From Monosporascus cannonballus (lineage: Eukaryota; Ascomycota; Sordariomycetes; Xylariales): 64,000 nucleotides of DNA. The notes under the pieces were generated by a model, which was not told where the DNA came from, made no database searches, and saw nothing but the letters and a program-made list of their open reading frames with translations. The stretch lies in contig QJNS01000017.1 of NCBI GenBank assembly GCA_004154925.1, positions 434,001 to 498,000 of the forward strand. Direction: 5' to 3'. Positions 45,501-60,872 of the stretch are shown here, piece after piece. The first letter of the stretch is position 1. Every line of letters starts with the position of its first letter. The position numbers and the translations under genes are program-made.

Positions 45501-45769
45501 TCAGGTGGACGAGGTTCGATTTCAGGCAAGGTCTGCTCAACATTTGATGTCTTTTTGTAATAATATTGCTACCTGGGTTACATAGTCCTGGGCCTACAGC
45601 GGCGATCAACAGGAGTTAGGTTCCGTTATCGGACTCCTCCATCGCAGCCAAGTTACGTCGTCTTTAGGCAAGGTAGGTAGATCTCATGTCCCCAAAAGAG
45701 ACGTAGTCGGTACCGCTAAACTAGACGAACAGATTCCTAATATCTGCCCCTGTGACTCTCGTTTGGCGG
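36137..45769. other. Gene-poor interval
   Basis: More than 9 kb without a supported gene on either strand. Frames such as 41446-42077 (-) and 37392-37859 (+) lack motifs and overlap other frames of equal length. Simple repeats are (CT)n at about 39543-39568 and (TA)n at about 43559-43573. TAGGTA/TACCTA blocks are frequent, for example a run at about 43190-43206. Confidence 0.5.
39543..39568. repeat. (CT)n microsatellite
   Basis: A run of about 13 CT units in non-coding DNA. Confidence 0.9.
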
Positions 45770-46937
45770 TCAGTAGCTTTCGTCCTCGAACGAGAAGGGC
45801 GAAAAATCATCGTCCTCTTCGCGCCGGAAGTCCGTCTCCGAAGGTTTGCCGGAGATCCGTCCATGTCTCGGGGCGTTTGCCATGGCCGCCGCGGCATCAT
45901 CTCTGCGGATTTTCTCGCTCACGTGGAAATCTAAGTCCTTATCGAGAATTGCCGGTAGAGGTGGCTTCGGACCTATGAATCGTGAGCTATAATTCATATA
46001 AATTCACGCCAGGGACGGGTGTGTGTCCCGGCACGTACCCGAACCTTGACCCATCTGCTCTCGGCTGTAAGAGGATACCTCGGGAGGATCATCGGTGAGC
46101 TGATTGGAGAAGATTGACGGTTCAAACTCCGGCGCCTTTCTCTCCCAAGGCTTGTCGGGTGATTTCTCTATGAGGATATGTTAGACTGTGATCATGCTTG
46201 CATCATCGGTAATACAGGACTTAGATACCTTCTCGCTGATGTGCGCTCAACCGCTTTAGTTCGGAGGTGAGCTTCTTCGCGCCCGCTCCGTTCCTGTCAA
46301 CGACGCTGTGTCTTCTTGCGAGCGTGACAGCTTCGAGGCCCTGCTGCGACGTTCTGCAGAGGAGGAGCTCGAGTCGCTTGACCTCGGCCTTGTACTGCTT
46401 CTCGCGCTTCAGCCACTCGTCGGCCAACTTCTTGAAATGCTCCTTATCGCGCTCCTGCTCCTCCTTTGCCTTGATGTATTCGGCCTCTATGAGCTTGATT
46501 ACCTCCAGGTTCAGGCCGAACGCCTCGATGAGGGACAAGACATAGGAGTTCTGGTCGACGGGTATGGGCACTGACGACCCCCGCTCCATGAGACCGACCA
46601 GCAGAGCCTCCGCCATCTGCTCCGGGCTCGGGTTGTACCATACCTTGTCTTCGTCGTGGACGAAGAAGCTGGCATCGCTGTTACCGGTTAAGGGAGTCGG
46701 CGGTTCAGGCGAGAGGGACGTGCGACTGGCTAGGCTCAAGTAGCTAGCGGCCCGACGGGGACCGTGTCGGCGGTGCTCCTCCGTTCCAGGTTCAGATGCG
46801 GAGATAAAGGGGCGGTGCTCGGGGATGGTTGGCGATCGAGTATTAGCAGAGCGCGATCTCGGCCCGGGCCGCAACTGATTATCAGCCATGGCGGGTGAAA
46901 GGCCCGTCATGATGCAACCTGACGATGCTTTTTGCAT
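45770..46937 (-). CDS. Coiled-coil protein, function unknown
   Basis: Three exons (46937-46229, 46167-46039, 45972-45770) with introns of 61 and 66 bp give 346 residues in frame. The N-terminal 80 residues are Ser/Pro/Arg-rich and disordered. A conserved-looking block DKVWYNPSPEQMAEALLVGL precedes a long charged helix (EYIKAKEEQERDKEHFKKL and following, about 145-195), likely a coiled coil. The end is acidic (FRREEDDDFSPFSFEDE). Later in-frame ATGs exist (MTGLSP, MADNQL), so the start is not certain. I cannot name a function. A cytoskeletal or scaffold role would only be a guess from the coiled coil. Confidence 0.75.
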
Positions 46938-48481
46938 TGGCGACTGTATGGCTGCTTATGTGGTGTACTTGAATCGGGAGCGGCGCAGGATCGAGCTTGA
47001 TGGCTCGAGATGGGAAGAAAAGACCCAAGTGGCATCAGACTCAGAAGGTCTGATGCTTTGATCTGAAGTCTGCAAAATTAGGCAAGTACGAGGGATGCCT
47101 AAGAATGGTTACTGTAGAAAGATACAACGTACATATATGCGTTTACACAAATATGATGTCGTTCCATGATGTTATCCTATGATGTCGTCCATCCAACTTA
47201 AGTTTATTACGATGCAAATAACAAGATCCATGCTAGGTGGGCTATGCAGGGCCGTAACGCTGAAGACCTGCAACACTGAACATTTCCACGAGATTTACAG
47301 CAGGGTCGTATAAGGCCTGATGAACAGTGTGGAATTACTCAAGAGCGGGAATTTGGTCACGATCCTGATAGTGCAATTCGACGAGGAGGAAAGCGATGGC
47401 CTACCTAGTCTTACATTGATTGATATTGGTGACTGAAGGTGCGTTGAAGGTGGCCGTCTCACAACTGGAAGTAAGCAGCTGTCGTTATAAGGCATAGAAT
47501 CACCTCTTAAGGAGACAACACCAAGTGTTCTGTATCGTTCCATTAGGATGTAAGGGTCCTACGTTTATATGAAGTCATATCAAAGAGTGAAATATGCCCT
47601 CCTTACTGAAAGGGCGCCCATCACCTCTGCTCATCACCATAAGGATCTACTCGTTATGCGGCTCACCATTAATAACAGATTGCTGTGGAGTGTCTCCGAG
47701 AAACTCGGCGTCGGTAGGAAACATCGATCATGCCACATTGCCGTACCTGAGCGCGTGCTAGTCGCGACGGAAAACGACACCCAGAAGGACAAACTATCTC
47801 CTCCGCTTCGCGGCCCTGATCCCTCCACCTGGTGGCGAGACACGGAAGGCATGGCGATAGGTCAATTGATCCAAGAAAGGGCTAACAAGACCTTTTTTTT
47901 CTAGTTCCCACACCCATGCGGACGAATAGTTCACTGCTAGATGAGAGCACCATAGCACGATATAGCATATATGGAAAATAAGCCGCCAGACTTCCGAAAA
48001 CATGATAGAGAGAACCAAAAATAGTAGTGGGGAGGCAGGAAAGCAAGAAGAAAAAAATAGGTTGAAGAAGACGACGACGTATCGCGAGCAACAAAACCCT
48101 TCGCCAGCACTTGGTCCTAGGCCCGTCACCGCGTTTTCCCTTCCTTTTCTATATCATAATCGTGAATAAACCCTTCCAACCCCTTTCCCATCCAGGGTCG
48201 ACAGAAAGGAAGAACTGATTAGGTTCTCAGGAGAATACCAAACAAAAAGCATAAAATAAAGAAGAAAAAGCACAAACAAAGCCACGTAGTAGCATGGCCC
48301 AATCCACGCCCGAAGGCTCCCGAACTCCTCGCTCTTTGATGTTCTAGTGATAGACCCGATTGTAAAGTAAGCTTCCCGACGCCGGGACTCTCTGCTCGTC
48401 AGCGAGCTATGCCATTGGAAAAGACCATGTGGAGCATGACACCGAGTCGTGTGTTTGTCCCTTACCGAGGGCACAAACGCT
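46938..48481. other. Intergenic between two minus-strand genes
   Basis: No gene is supported. It should include the 3' untranslated region of the GT41 gene and the promoter of the coiled-coil gene. A 188-codon minus frame at 48154-48720 overlaps the GT41 3' end in another frame and is treated as chance. Confidence 0.55.
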
Positions 48482-51400
48482 CTATAGGTATATGTCACCA
48501 GCTTCGCCAGCCAACCAACGCCGCCATGCTTCCTCGTACGCGCTTTCGAGATCCGACACCCATCGGCGCGTGTTGAAAAGTCCGCAAGTCCATTTAGCAC
48601 CAAATAAAATCTTCCGTATCTCGGCAAGCCGTCCGCGGCCCTCGCAATATTCCCCGGCTGTTGACCGCCGGTAGGTGAGACTACCTGCAAGGCGTGTCGC
48701 CACGTCTTCGTAATCGGCATCGTTGTTAGCGATTAGATCCTTGGCCGCTTGATGCCCTTCAGCAGTTCCCGGCAACGCGCCCTTCAAGATAGAGGCCGCC
48801 ATACGAGAGCACATCTTGTATGGGTACCTCGGTAGAGTCAATAGAGGTGTGCTTGACCACAGTACATCTGCTGCTGTGGTGTGTGCATTGCACTCGGGAG
48901 TGTCGAGGAAAAGATCGCAGACGCGGGCGCGAGATATATGTTGCTGTTTAGGGGCCACGTCGGTGAACCATATACGACTAGCAACTTCTTCTCCGGCCCA
49001 GTCCCTTGCCGTCCTCTTCAAGTTACTTTCGCCGAGTTCTGGGAATTTCAGGAGCCACAATATTGCTTTGGGAACGTTGGCAAGGATACGAAGCCATGTC
49101 CTAAACGTCGTAGGGTCGATCTGAAGTCGTATGGTCAATAATCTGATCTTGAAGTAGGTTTAAAGTTTTAACATACTTTGTAAAGCTGATTGAAGTTCCC
49201 TAGTATGACGGCGTCATCCGATAAGTTGGGGAATATCTCTTTCCTCATCTTCCATCTACGTTGCTGCTCCTCGTGCCACGTTACTGTTCTCTCGCCAGGC
49301 TCGCATGATTGAGCGTGATCGCAGCAGAAGAACGAGTCCCGGCAGAAGATGATGTTCTCGGAATACATCCAACCTTCCGCTTCGTTAAGCTCTTCGTCCC
49401 GGAACACGTCTTCAAGACCTAGATTACTTCTCATTGGCCGCAATGTCGGAGGTGGAATCGCCGTTTTATCGGCCAGGATGTAATCGCACCACTCGGCGCC
49501 GAGTGTGCCTGCGAAACCCATGAAAGACATCTGAATCGGCGCCGGTCTCGCTGCAAAGATCTCATTCCTCGCACCTCGAGTGTACCCGTTCAAGTTGACT
49601 AGAATGTGGATCTTGTCTTCCACGATCTGCTGGACAAGCCTCTCAGCAGACCAGCTGCTCACATCGCGGAAAACGGGGGCTTCACGCTCAATCTGCTGCC
49701 TGTGCACGGACCTATCGCTGGCAGTTGTGGCATAACAGAATGCTTTCGCTCGCAAAGGATTGTGGAATCCGAACACTGATTGCATCCTGAACAGCTGATT
49801 AGTCTTCGGGCATTCTCATCCGTATACATTCGCCCCAGGAGGAACTTACAAGTGAGCCAAGGGGTGGTTATTGAAGTCTGAAGACACGTAACCAATATTG
49901 AGTTCGGGGTTAGGCGGCGGGGGCGGCGGGTAGATAGAGCTTGGAAGCCAGGGAGAACGGAGGGGCGAGCACGATATTCTCGCGGCGTTCCGCTGCGAGA
50001 TCATACGGATATCTTTGGCCGTCAACGGACAGGTGAATGTATGGAAAGGAAGGACTGTAGGTGCAGACGGCACTGCCAGCGAAGTGGGAAGGGCTGGGCG
50101 GGGGTATCCAGACCGGGATTCTTGCCCGCGGATGTACCTGTCTTGATACCACCGCCGCATACCCGCCTTCATTGCGCGTTCTATCAGCCGAAGAACGCGG
50201 GATCCTTCCCACGGGCGTCCGGCCCATTTCCGGAGCTCTTTGCCGATGTCCAGAGCTTTGTCGGCGTCGTCCACGACTAACATTCTGAGCTGCTGGCCGA
50301 GAGTCTCGAGCAAGTCGTCCTGCAATATACCAGTGCCCCAACGAGAAGCGTCCACTAGCTGTCTCGAAACGATGTCGACAACCTTTTTCGTCAAGCCACT
50401 GCCCTCCCTACTGTCCCGTACGTCTTCCGGTAGGCCCTGCTCGTTTACGTGGTAACGGTCGTACTTGCCATCGTGCAAGAACACACCGCCTCGGCCCCTC
50501 CAGTCGCAAACAGAATTGAGCGCTGTGGAGAGACCGCAGACGGCTTCGGCGAAGTGGGGATTAGAGTCGACTGCTCGCTTGTAGTACATAATAGCATCAC
50601 TGACCCGGCCTCTATCTTTGACCGCGTTCGCGAGGTTCGTAAGCGCGATATCGAACGTACCATCGCACTCCACAGCTCGCTCGTACATCTGAATAGCAAG
50701 GTCAAGCTGTCCAATGTCCTTCAGCAAGCTGCCGAGGTTCGTGTGCAGGTGAACGTGCTTGGAGTCCAACTGCAGGCCGTAGTTGTAGTACATCAGAGCT
50801 AAGTGGAGACCGCTGCCGGGGACAATTCCGGGTATAGGGGGAGTACTGGAGGTCTCCAACATTTTTGCTTGCGGTGTGCTCCCGGACTGCTGAACACTGG
50901 CTAAGAGGATCCCAACATTGTTGGCGGTCGACGGGCTCTCGGAGAGGGAGAGCGACAGGTAGTAGAGGGCCAAAATGTCACCAATACCAGAAGGCTGTCT
51001 TAGAAGACTCGGAAATGTACCCCCGTTGGACATAGCGTCTTGAAAGATTTTGGCTAGAGATAGGAGCGAGTTGCTCGTAGTCGAGACGGCTGATTTCTTG
51101 GGGAGACCATCTGGTACAAGGCGAAGACCAGGAAGTTCCCCGTGCGCCGCAAATACCATCTGCGCGGTATGTCTTGCTCTTTCGGGTGGCAGTAAAAGCG
51201 GTCCTGACGGGTGGTATTGAAGACTGTCCCGTCCGAGACCACCTTGGACAACCGTGGGCGCGAGAACGGACTGTATCCTCCGAATGAGGGTTTGTATGCC
51301 ATTGAGCCCTCCCCCAGCGCTGATGAGCACGGCTTCTTCAAAGGCATTGGAAGCACGGTCGATGTCTTTCAACGCATATAGCATATTGCCTTTGGCATGG

Positions 51401-53440
51401 ATCAGGGCAATAATGCGGCCGTTCTCACTGCCGGGCACACAGTATCCACTCGAGCCGAACCCAGGTTGCCTCGCGCTTTCGACGAGGTCATCGGCGCTTA
51501 TTGCTGCTTTGGGTATCCCTGCTCCGGCTTCGACCGAATGCGTAGACGTCCCGTTAGCATGATCCGCAGCTGTGGCATCCCTGGTAGCAGCAACTCGTGA
51601 TCCGCCTAGCCGAATAGACCGCTGGACAAAGTCAATAATTTCGACTGCTTCCTTGCTGCGGTGCCTCGAGCATAGAAGCCCGACCAAATGCTCAACAGCT
51701 TCTAGGTACGTTGGCTTTTTCTGGACGGCTCGTCGCCAGTACGTCTCGGCCTCGTCATGTTGATTCAGGCAGTAGAGGGCCGCAGCAACATTTGAAATGG
51801 CCTCCACATGACTATCACAGGTGCTTCGTCAGCATTTTTGAAAGGTGGGGTGTGGGGGTTGCGGGTCGGGTCACTCACTCGGCGTCCAAAGACACGATTC
51901 TCGAGAACCAGTCGTGTGCTTGCTCGTAATGCTCAAGACCATAGTGCAGGCAGCCACCGAGCAGCATCCCATCGACCCACCTCCACCCACTTTGCTCGCA
52001 CATATGAGTTAGCATCTCCAGTGCAGCCTTAGCGCATGTAAGCGGTGTCGTGGAAAGATGACCCCGAGCCTTATCAACGCCAGAATAGCGCGAGTTTCCA
52101 GCACTGAGGTGATAGAACGTCGATGTTGAGATATCATTCGCTCGCGATTGATGGGTCATCACCGGATGTCTATGTAAGTCTGAGTTTACATTGTGCTGGG
52201 AATTGTGCCTGTAACTGTTGTCCATCATATCTGTGAATTCGAGCCCGTTTCTGGAGTGGCGTGGATCAAATAGATACCCGGAGCTGGGTGGGGGCTTGGG
52301 CAGCTTCGGAAAAATTACCATTTTTGTCGATGTCTTAGATGCGGAAGAACGGCCATTGTGAGATTTCTTGCTCTGCTGCAGGTATGCTAGCAACTCTAGA
52401 TACGCCCGGTGAGCATTCGCAAGCGCTTTTACACGAAACCTGGCCCGGGAATCGCTGTCTTGCAATGGCGTCCCGGATGTACCGTATCCATTCGAAGATT
52501 CGAGGGTGAGAGATTCCAGCCTGCGGGAAGGCGCTTGGAAATGGCCAGCCCCGGGGTCCAAGCGAGAATCGCCAAGCGGGATTCCAGAGGACGACAGCGG
52601 ATCTGTTGGATGCGGATGAAGCATGGGCTGGCCATTGAAACCATGATAAGCCTGGACACCAGGATGTACCAATGACTGGTAGTTTGGCACATTCATCTCA
52701 GGCCAAGCGGGCACGGGAAGCAGGCTGCCATTATTGAACAAAGCGGGACCTGGAGACTGGTGATATATTGGCTGAAGAGCAGTCGGGATCCTCGCTCCAT
52801 TATTGTAAGGAAAATAGGCCATGGACTGAGGGCTCGGAGCGCAGTCGAGGGCAGTAGCGGGTCGCGAACCACCATCTAGAGCTGATTTCCAACCTGCTCC
52901 AGGAGGGAGGAGGTTGGCATCTACCCCAAACTGCGCATTACGGTCCTGATGCCCGAAAGAGGGGGCCTGGCGATATGTCCAACCGTCAGAAGTCGGATGT
53001 ATGCTGTGATTCAAGCCAAGATAGTCATTCTGTAAGGGCGCGCCGGGGGTGGGAGGGCCATTGTTGGAAACGGCCAGTATCATATGTTTCAAGGGAGGCG
53101 GCCCTGAGGCGAGCTGCGCTGGTGTCCCATCGTACCCGGCATCTATCGTTCCATTTGGGGTCTTGCGCCTCAGCTGGTGTTCGCTATGGTCGGATAGGTG
53201 GGGTCGCATCCTGAAGACATTCGGCCGTGCATGAGGTTGGTGGGGCTGCTGAGGCGGCTGTGAGACCCTAATGGGAAACCCACGATGGGATGAGATGCGG
53301 CCGGGCATAGAGGGCCGCGGAGTATGGGCTTGATGCTGAAATGATAGATACTCATGTTGAAGATCGGGCTGAAATGAGGACCGGGAATCCAGATGAGGCG
53401 AGTGATGCACCATCTGGTGCCTCTGAACCATGGGTAACAT
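48482..53440 (-). CDS. TPR-containing O-GlcNAc transferase-like protein (GT41)
   Basis: Four exons (53440-51879, 51811-49850, 49786-49177, 49120-48482) with introns of 67, 63 and 56 bp give 1,590 residues. Residues 1 to about 330 are disordered, rich in His/Pro/Gln/Ser. Tetratricopeptide repeats follow from about 470 to 900 (for example NVAAALYCLNQHDEAETYW and NLGSLLKDIGQLDLAIQMYE). The catalytic region begins at IGYVSSDFNNHPLAHLMQSV, the family's N-lobe motif with the conserved His. It continues with ILVNLNGYTRGARNEIFA, RPAPIQMSFMGFAGT, the UDP-site FNQLYKIDP with the conserved Lys, CNAHTTAADVLWSSTPLLTL, and LFNTRRW. These match O-GlcNAc transferases, which modify Ser/Thr of nuclear and cytosolic proteins. 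The protein is longer than animal OGT because of the N-terminal extension and inserts. The true sugar donor is not shown by sequence. Confidence 0.92.
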
Positions 53441-56400
53441 CTATGCGACACCCTCGGAGAAAGCCTGGGGAAAAGGAGCGTTATGTTTCTCAACCTAGAC
53501 GCAAAGCTGGTTTTCGTCATAGCCTGCTGATTAGAGCACGGCTTATGGAGGCTGACAGCTATACATCTGGAAATGCAAGACCCCGCTGCCCCTGGCCGAA
53601 TGAATCGAAATATAACAAGACTGTCTTAATGTGAGCCCGATTCCTAGTCGTGGCAGTCCGGGCCGTCGTCTGACCAGGACGCGCCAGAACGATCAACGTC
53701 GATGACAATCTTGGTTAACCGCCAGTCTGTCAACCTTCGAGTCCCAATCAGCGCCTCTTCTTGCGACGAAATGCGACAGAGCCCGATGGAGCGGCACCGA
53801 GCAGGAGTACTGGGCTAGAGGACAAATTAACGCCAAGACAGATTGAGACGGCGCGGAAGAAATGCTGTTTTCGAATAGCGGTTACGCGTTAACGTCGGAT
53901 GGTATTGGGAATATCGGGATATCGCTATTAAGACGAGACCGCTGACTTACAAAAGTAACGGATTCGATAGTTTAATGATAGTCCTACAGGGTGCGTGTCC
54001 TGGCTTAAAAGGAACGGCTCAACAGCGTTTCCGCGATGGCGAAGAGCCCGACAGACCTTACATATGTAGGAAGTAAACTTAATCGTCGAAGACAGTATTG
54101 TTTACCAGGTGAAAGACTGGGACTGGGTAACGACGGGAAGGTTTAGGTCAGTGTTAATCCTGATGCTAACTCTGGTCTAATAGTAGTAGGAGTTTAGTGC
54201 AATAATTTCGGTGTGGGGAAAGTTTCCTAGTGTGGAGCTTTGGTGAGTAATGAACGACCATCAGTGCTGGGAAGGCCCGTTTGTGCCCTGTGAGACTTGG
54301 ATCAGGCTGGGTGACTAGCAGTCCACCCTGCAGGTGCTGAAGCCATCAGTACGCGCCCTCGTCCGTGTGAGTTACATGTAGGCATATCCTTACTAAGTCG
54401 CATCTCCCCCCGTGTTTGGACCGGGTTTACATCCAGATATTCGTACTCGCAGAATATGTAGCGCTCATACATACATCCAGTAGGTAACCTGGGGAGCGTG
54501 AATACAATAGGCATCCAGATCGCCAGGGTTGATGCCCACTTAACACTTATACTAAAGGAGCGTACGATGTGCTTTTTAAAGGTTGGCACCAAAGACCTCA
54601 CCAAAGTATCAGGCTATGAGCAGCCTGCCAGATCCTCACACCCCTCCGGAATGCAAATGTGGGGCCAACATGGGTTCCGCTGACTCCTGCGATGTGGACA
54701 CACGGCGAGGACCTTACCGCGAACAATCCTTCAGTTGGAATCTCCAACCGTCCCAGGTTTGTTATTCGCCTAGCGAGACGAGCAGCTGAGAAGACAATCA
54801 CTGCTTGCCTCGAAGGAGATTGGGCAGGTTGGAGATCGTCGTGGCAATCACAGCCATTCACACCGTGTAGGAGCGCCGAATGGAATCGGGCGCCCCACGG
54901 GCTGTCATACCCTCCTGTCGGCCAGGGCGCTTCGAACGGTGGGAAAGAGGCTTCTCCTTACGTTGTGGTTGCCACGCCACATACGGTGTGAAACGCATAT
55001 GTACAACGCATGGAGGACAGGACGAAGCACAAAACAGGAAAAGGCGACAAAGTCATGGAATTCACCATGCCCTGCCGCATCTAAACAGCAACAACCTATA
55101 AAGACATTATAAGGCGGCTTAAACCGTCACGAAAAGTGCCTACAATATGAAGTACCATGCTTAGGCACCGAGATATCTATATCACATGTACGTCTCGTTT
55201 TAGATCCCGCATCTACATGTATGTGCGTACGTGCATCCATGTGCCATTACCATACGAGGTTACTCTAGCTGCACAATGAACTCTCTTCTTGCATAGTACG
55301 CGCATGGATATTCCTCGCCAGCAGCTCATAGCCAGTACCATATTCGGCTTGGGCCCGGGCAATAGAATCTCGTCAGTTCATCCAGTGGTCCATCATGAAC
55401 CACCCACGATGGTAGAAATATAGAGAAATATTCCTCCATGCATACGCACATCCATCCATATCCAAAGTGCGCGTACCATCTTCCAGATCACCCAGGTAAT
55501 GCGGCTGCTGCATGATCCAAGAAGCAGCCAAGCACTAGTTGGTGTGTCCAAGGCGGGCGCAGAGTGGTGCCGTGTACCGGAAACCCCGGTCAGAGGGTCT
55601 AATGGGTGTCGAGGGGGTCTGGGGTGCTGGAATATTGGAAAAGCCATTAACAAATCCAATGGAACCAACTAACCAACGGTATATGAGAATTGCCGTGGTG
55701 ATACAAAGTATTTTAGCATTGAAGAAGAATCCGAGTGTTTCCATTCTTGACACGCATATCACGACGTTCGCCAACCAGCGAGCCCCCTCAAGTCGAATGC
55801 GAATATCGCAGTTTGCAACTTCTGGTTACTCTGTATAGTGCCAGCTAAGGAATGACTAAAATCTACTTAGCCACCAGAGGTTTTTTCCGCCGAATCAATA
55901 TGGGTCCAGTCCGATTAAGCTATTGACGCCCGTGGATCCAATGGTTGTAGTTAGTCCATGCTGCTGAAGTATCACTAATTCTCCGGCATCCTCATAAAAG
56001 GCCGCGCAATCAATATCCTCCCCGGAGACCGGGTCATCTATGAGTGATTGTTCGTCAACCAGACACTCACCCGATCTATAAATCATCACTTCTGGAAGAG
56101 ACATTGTGTATAGACTGACAAGAAGTCGAGGCGGTAGAATCCAGATTCAAACTATAACCAGTTGATCGGAGAATGGACTTTGCCCGAGAGCTCAGCTAGA
56201 GAATGGGAATGCGCAGTATCTCAATGACCACAATCAGACACGTTCCACGCAAAATCCTCCCTTTGGCAGGGGTCATATCGTCGCTGCGGTGAACCGTAAC
56301 CTATGTCCGCAACGTGGCAACAGCCGACGCGGCTAGCTAACGGTAGTTTGTGTCTGATTGCAGCCAGAGCGGCTGTCCCATTCGTACATATGCTGAAGCA

Positions 56401-56746
56401 ACGACGGCCTCGAATGATATTTTGTTGGCCAATAAAGATGGACCTCAACCTCCACATGAGCCTTTCAGCAGGATGCCGCGGTGAGTATTTGGGCAATTGT
56501 TCAATCTTCCTTGACGTAAAATAGAAATAGACCATGGAGAGCTAGGTATATCTCAGAGTGTACCAAGGATTTTCGAAAAAGGGGAGAAACTGTATGTGGT
56601 CACATGGCCGCATTACGGAACTTGGGGTTCATTGGCCATATCTCTCGATTTTGAGGACATCTGGCGAAGCCTAATGCAAAGCCATTCCTGAACTCCTGTA
56701 ATAGATGCGGAAAAAAAGAACATCTCTTTGCGCAACCGGTCCTCGT
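53441..56746. other. Gene-poor interval upstream of GT41
   Basis: No convincing exon chain. A 69-codon acidic frame on the minus strand (55895-56104) and a 104-codon frame (56221-56535) were examined, with no motif found. It probably holds the GT41 promoter and the 3' region of the uL11 gene. Confidence 0.5.
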
Positions 56747-57527
56747 TTACTCGTCAGGAACTGTATCCAACGTTAGCCTCTCTTCAGTCTACAGCTAGTG
56801 GCTGCATTGGTGGGGCTGCGTACTCTCAATCTCGCCGCTCTCGATGTCGTCTGAGACATCCTTCGGACTTCTGCCGTCAACCTGGCAGCCAACACTGAAA
56901 GCCGTTCCCAAAACTTCCTTCACCGTACCCTTCAATTCCTTTGCGAAGGACTTGAATCGCATCGTCCGAGCGATCTCGATGATGTCATCAAGAGGAACGC
57001 TCTTGGTGTGCTTGATGTTCTTCTCCTTCTTCCGGTCTCTCGGGGGCTCCTTCAGGGCCTTGATGATGAGGGATGAAGCGGTAGGGACAACCGAGACTGC
57101 CGCCTGACGGTTTTGGATAGTGAGCTTGACGGTGACACGCAGACCTTTCTGTCCATCGTAGTTGTATCAGCGGCTATGTCCAACTCTATATCGAATACCG
57201 CGCGAGATGCCTACCCAGTCACCAGTGGCCTTGGCGATATCTTCTCCGACCTTCTTAGGCGAAAGACCGAGGGGACCGATCTTGGGAGCGAGGGCGGAAG
57301 AGGCACCGACCTCACCTCCGGTAGCTCGGAGGTGGCTAAACGAATTGAGGTCAGTCCAACGGCTCGAGACGAGTCGCATCGCTGTCGAAATATATCTCGA
57401 GGGCTGAGGAGCGGCTTTCCGCGTACATCACCTTAACCTCATTGGGGTCGAACTTGGGAGCTATTGTCGCAACACGTCAGTCAAGCTGGAAAAGGTTTCG
57501 ATCGGGCGAACGGGCAAACGTACGCAT
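56747..57527 (-). CDS. RPL12: 60S ribosomal protein uL11 (L12)
   Basis: Five exons (57527-57524, 57459-57426, 57335-57215, 57148-56824, 56760-56747) with introns of 64, 90, 66 and 63 bp give exactly 165 residues, the normal L12 length. Exon 1 is 4 nt (ATG plus one base) and exon 5 is 14 nt (ending IPDE then stop). Motifs are [51 protein letters not shown], the C-terminal RNA-binding domain, and [18 protein letters not shown]. It sits at the ribosomal stalk base and binds 28S rRNA at the GTPase centre. Reading through the last intron would give a plausible but wrong tail; the splice restores the family end GEIEIPDE. Multiple introns near the start are typical of fungal ribosomal protein genes. 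Confidence 0.96.
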
Positions 57528-58197
57528 TGTGACAAGGTATCGAGGGTCTGGGTATCCGTGGGAGAGAGGTTGGTTGAGATGATCTGAGCCTCACAATCAA
57601 GACGCCTGCTCGTGGAGGTGGAAAAAAGTTCGCCAGACGGATCCGACTCAAATTGCAGGTGCGATTGTGTGGAATATTTTGGGGGGGGCAGCCCTAGCGC
57701 TGGTGGATAAGCGATTTCTGGTCCAGCCCAATAAGGATAAAGTTTGGCCGAGAAATAACCATAGTAAGGATAGCAGCTGTGGTAAGCGAATCACCTCATT
57801 ATGGAGCTGCATGGGATGCTACATATTGGCTTAAGCGATAATTGATACAAAACTGAGTACTACTTCGTTCTATACATCAGCATTGCCCTTGTCTTACAGT
57901 GAAGCTAGAAAGCTCCAAACGCTATGATATAAGACAAAAGGTTGCCCGCCTATCCGATTCACTCGCCCAAGTCATATCCCTAGGTATCTACGTAGGTTAA
58001 GCCATTATTCTGGGTATGAAAAAGCATCAATATGTCACCGGTCCTATTTGAACACCTTAGAGCACATAGCTAGCGTAAGTAATCGTCATCTATTATGTTG
58101 GTTGATTTTCTTCCTTGTAATTAAGTCGTGAAATCATTCGCTCCATAATCTAGCTAGTAGTTGAGTCCTCGGCCAGTTCTAACCCTGGACAGAAGAT
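57528..58197. other. Promoter region of uL11 and 3' end of SEC23
   Basis: No gene. It lies between two minus-strand genes, upstream of the ribosomal protein start. Pyrimidine-rich stretches on the minus strand near the uL11 start fit ribosomal protein promoters, but no specific site is identified. There is a 9-G run at about 57679-57687. Confidence 0.55.

Positions 58198-60872
<2,675 letters not shown>

Noticed and set aside
55895..56104. 69-codon acidic minus-strand frame
   Set aside because: No motif, no partner exon and no clear start context; possible but unsupported.
56795..56824. Alternative uL11 end that reads through to a TAG at 56795
   Set aside because: Splicing the 63 bp intron gives the conserved family end and the exact 165-residue length.
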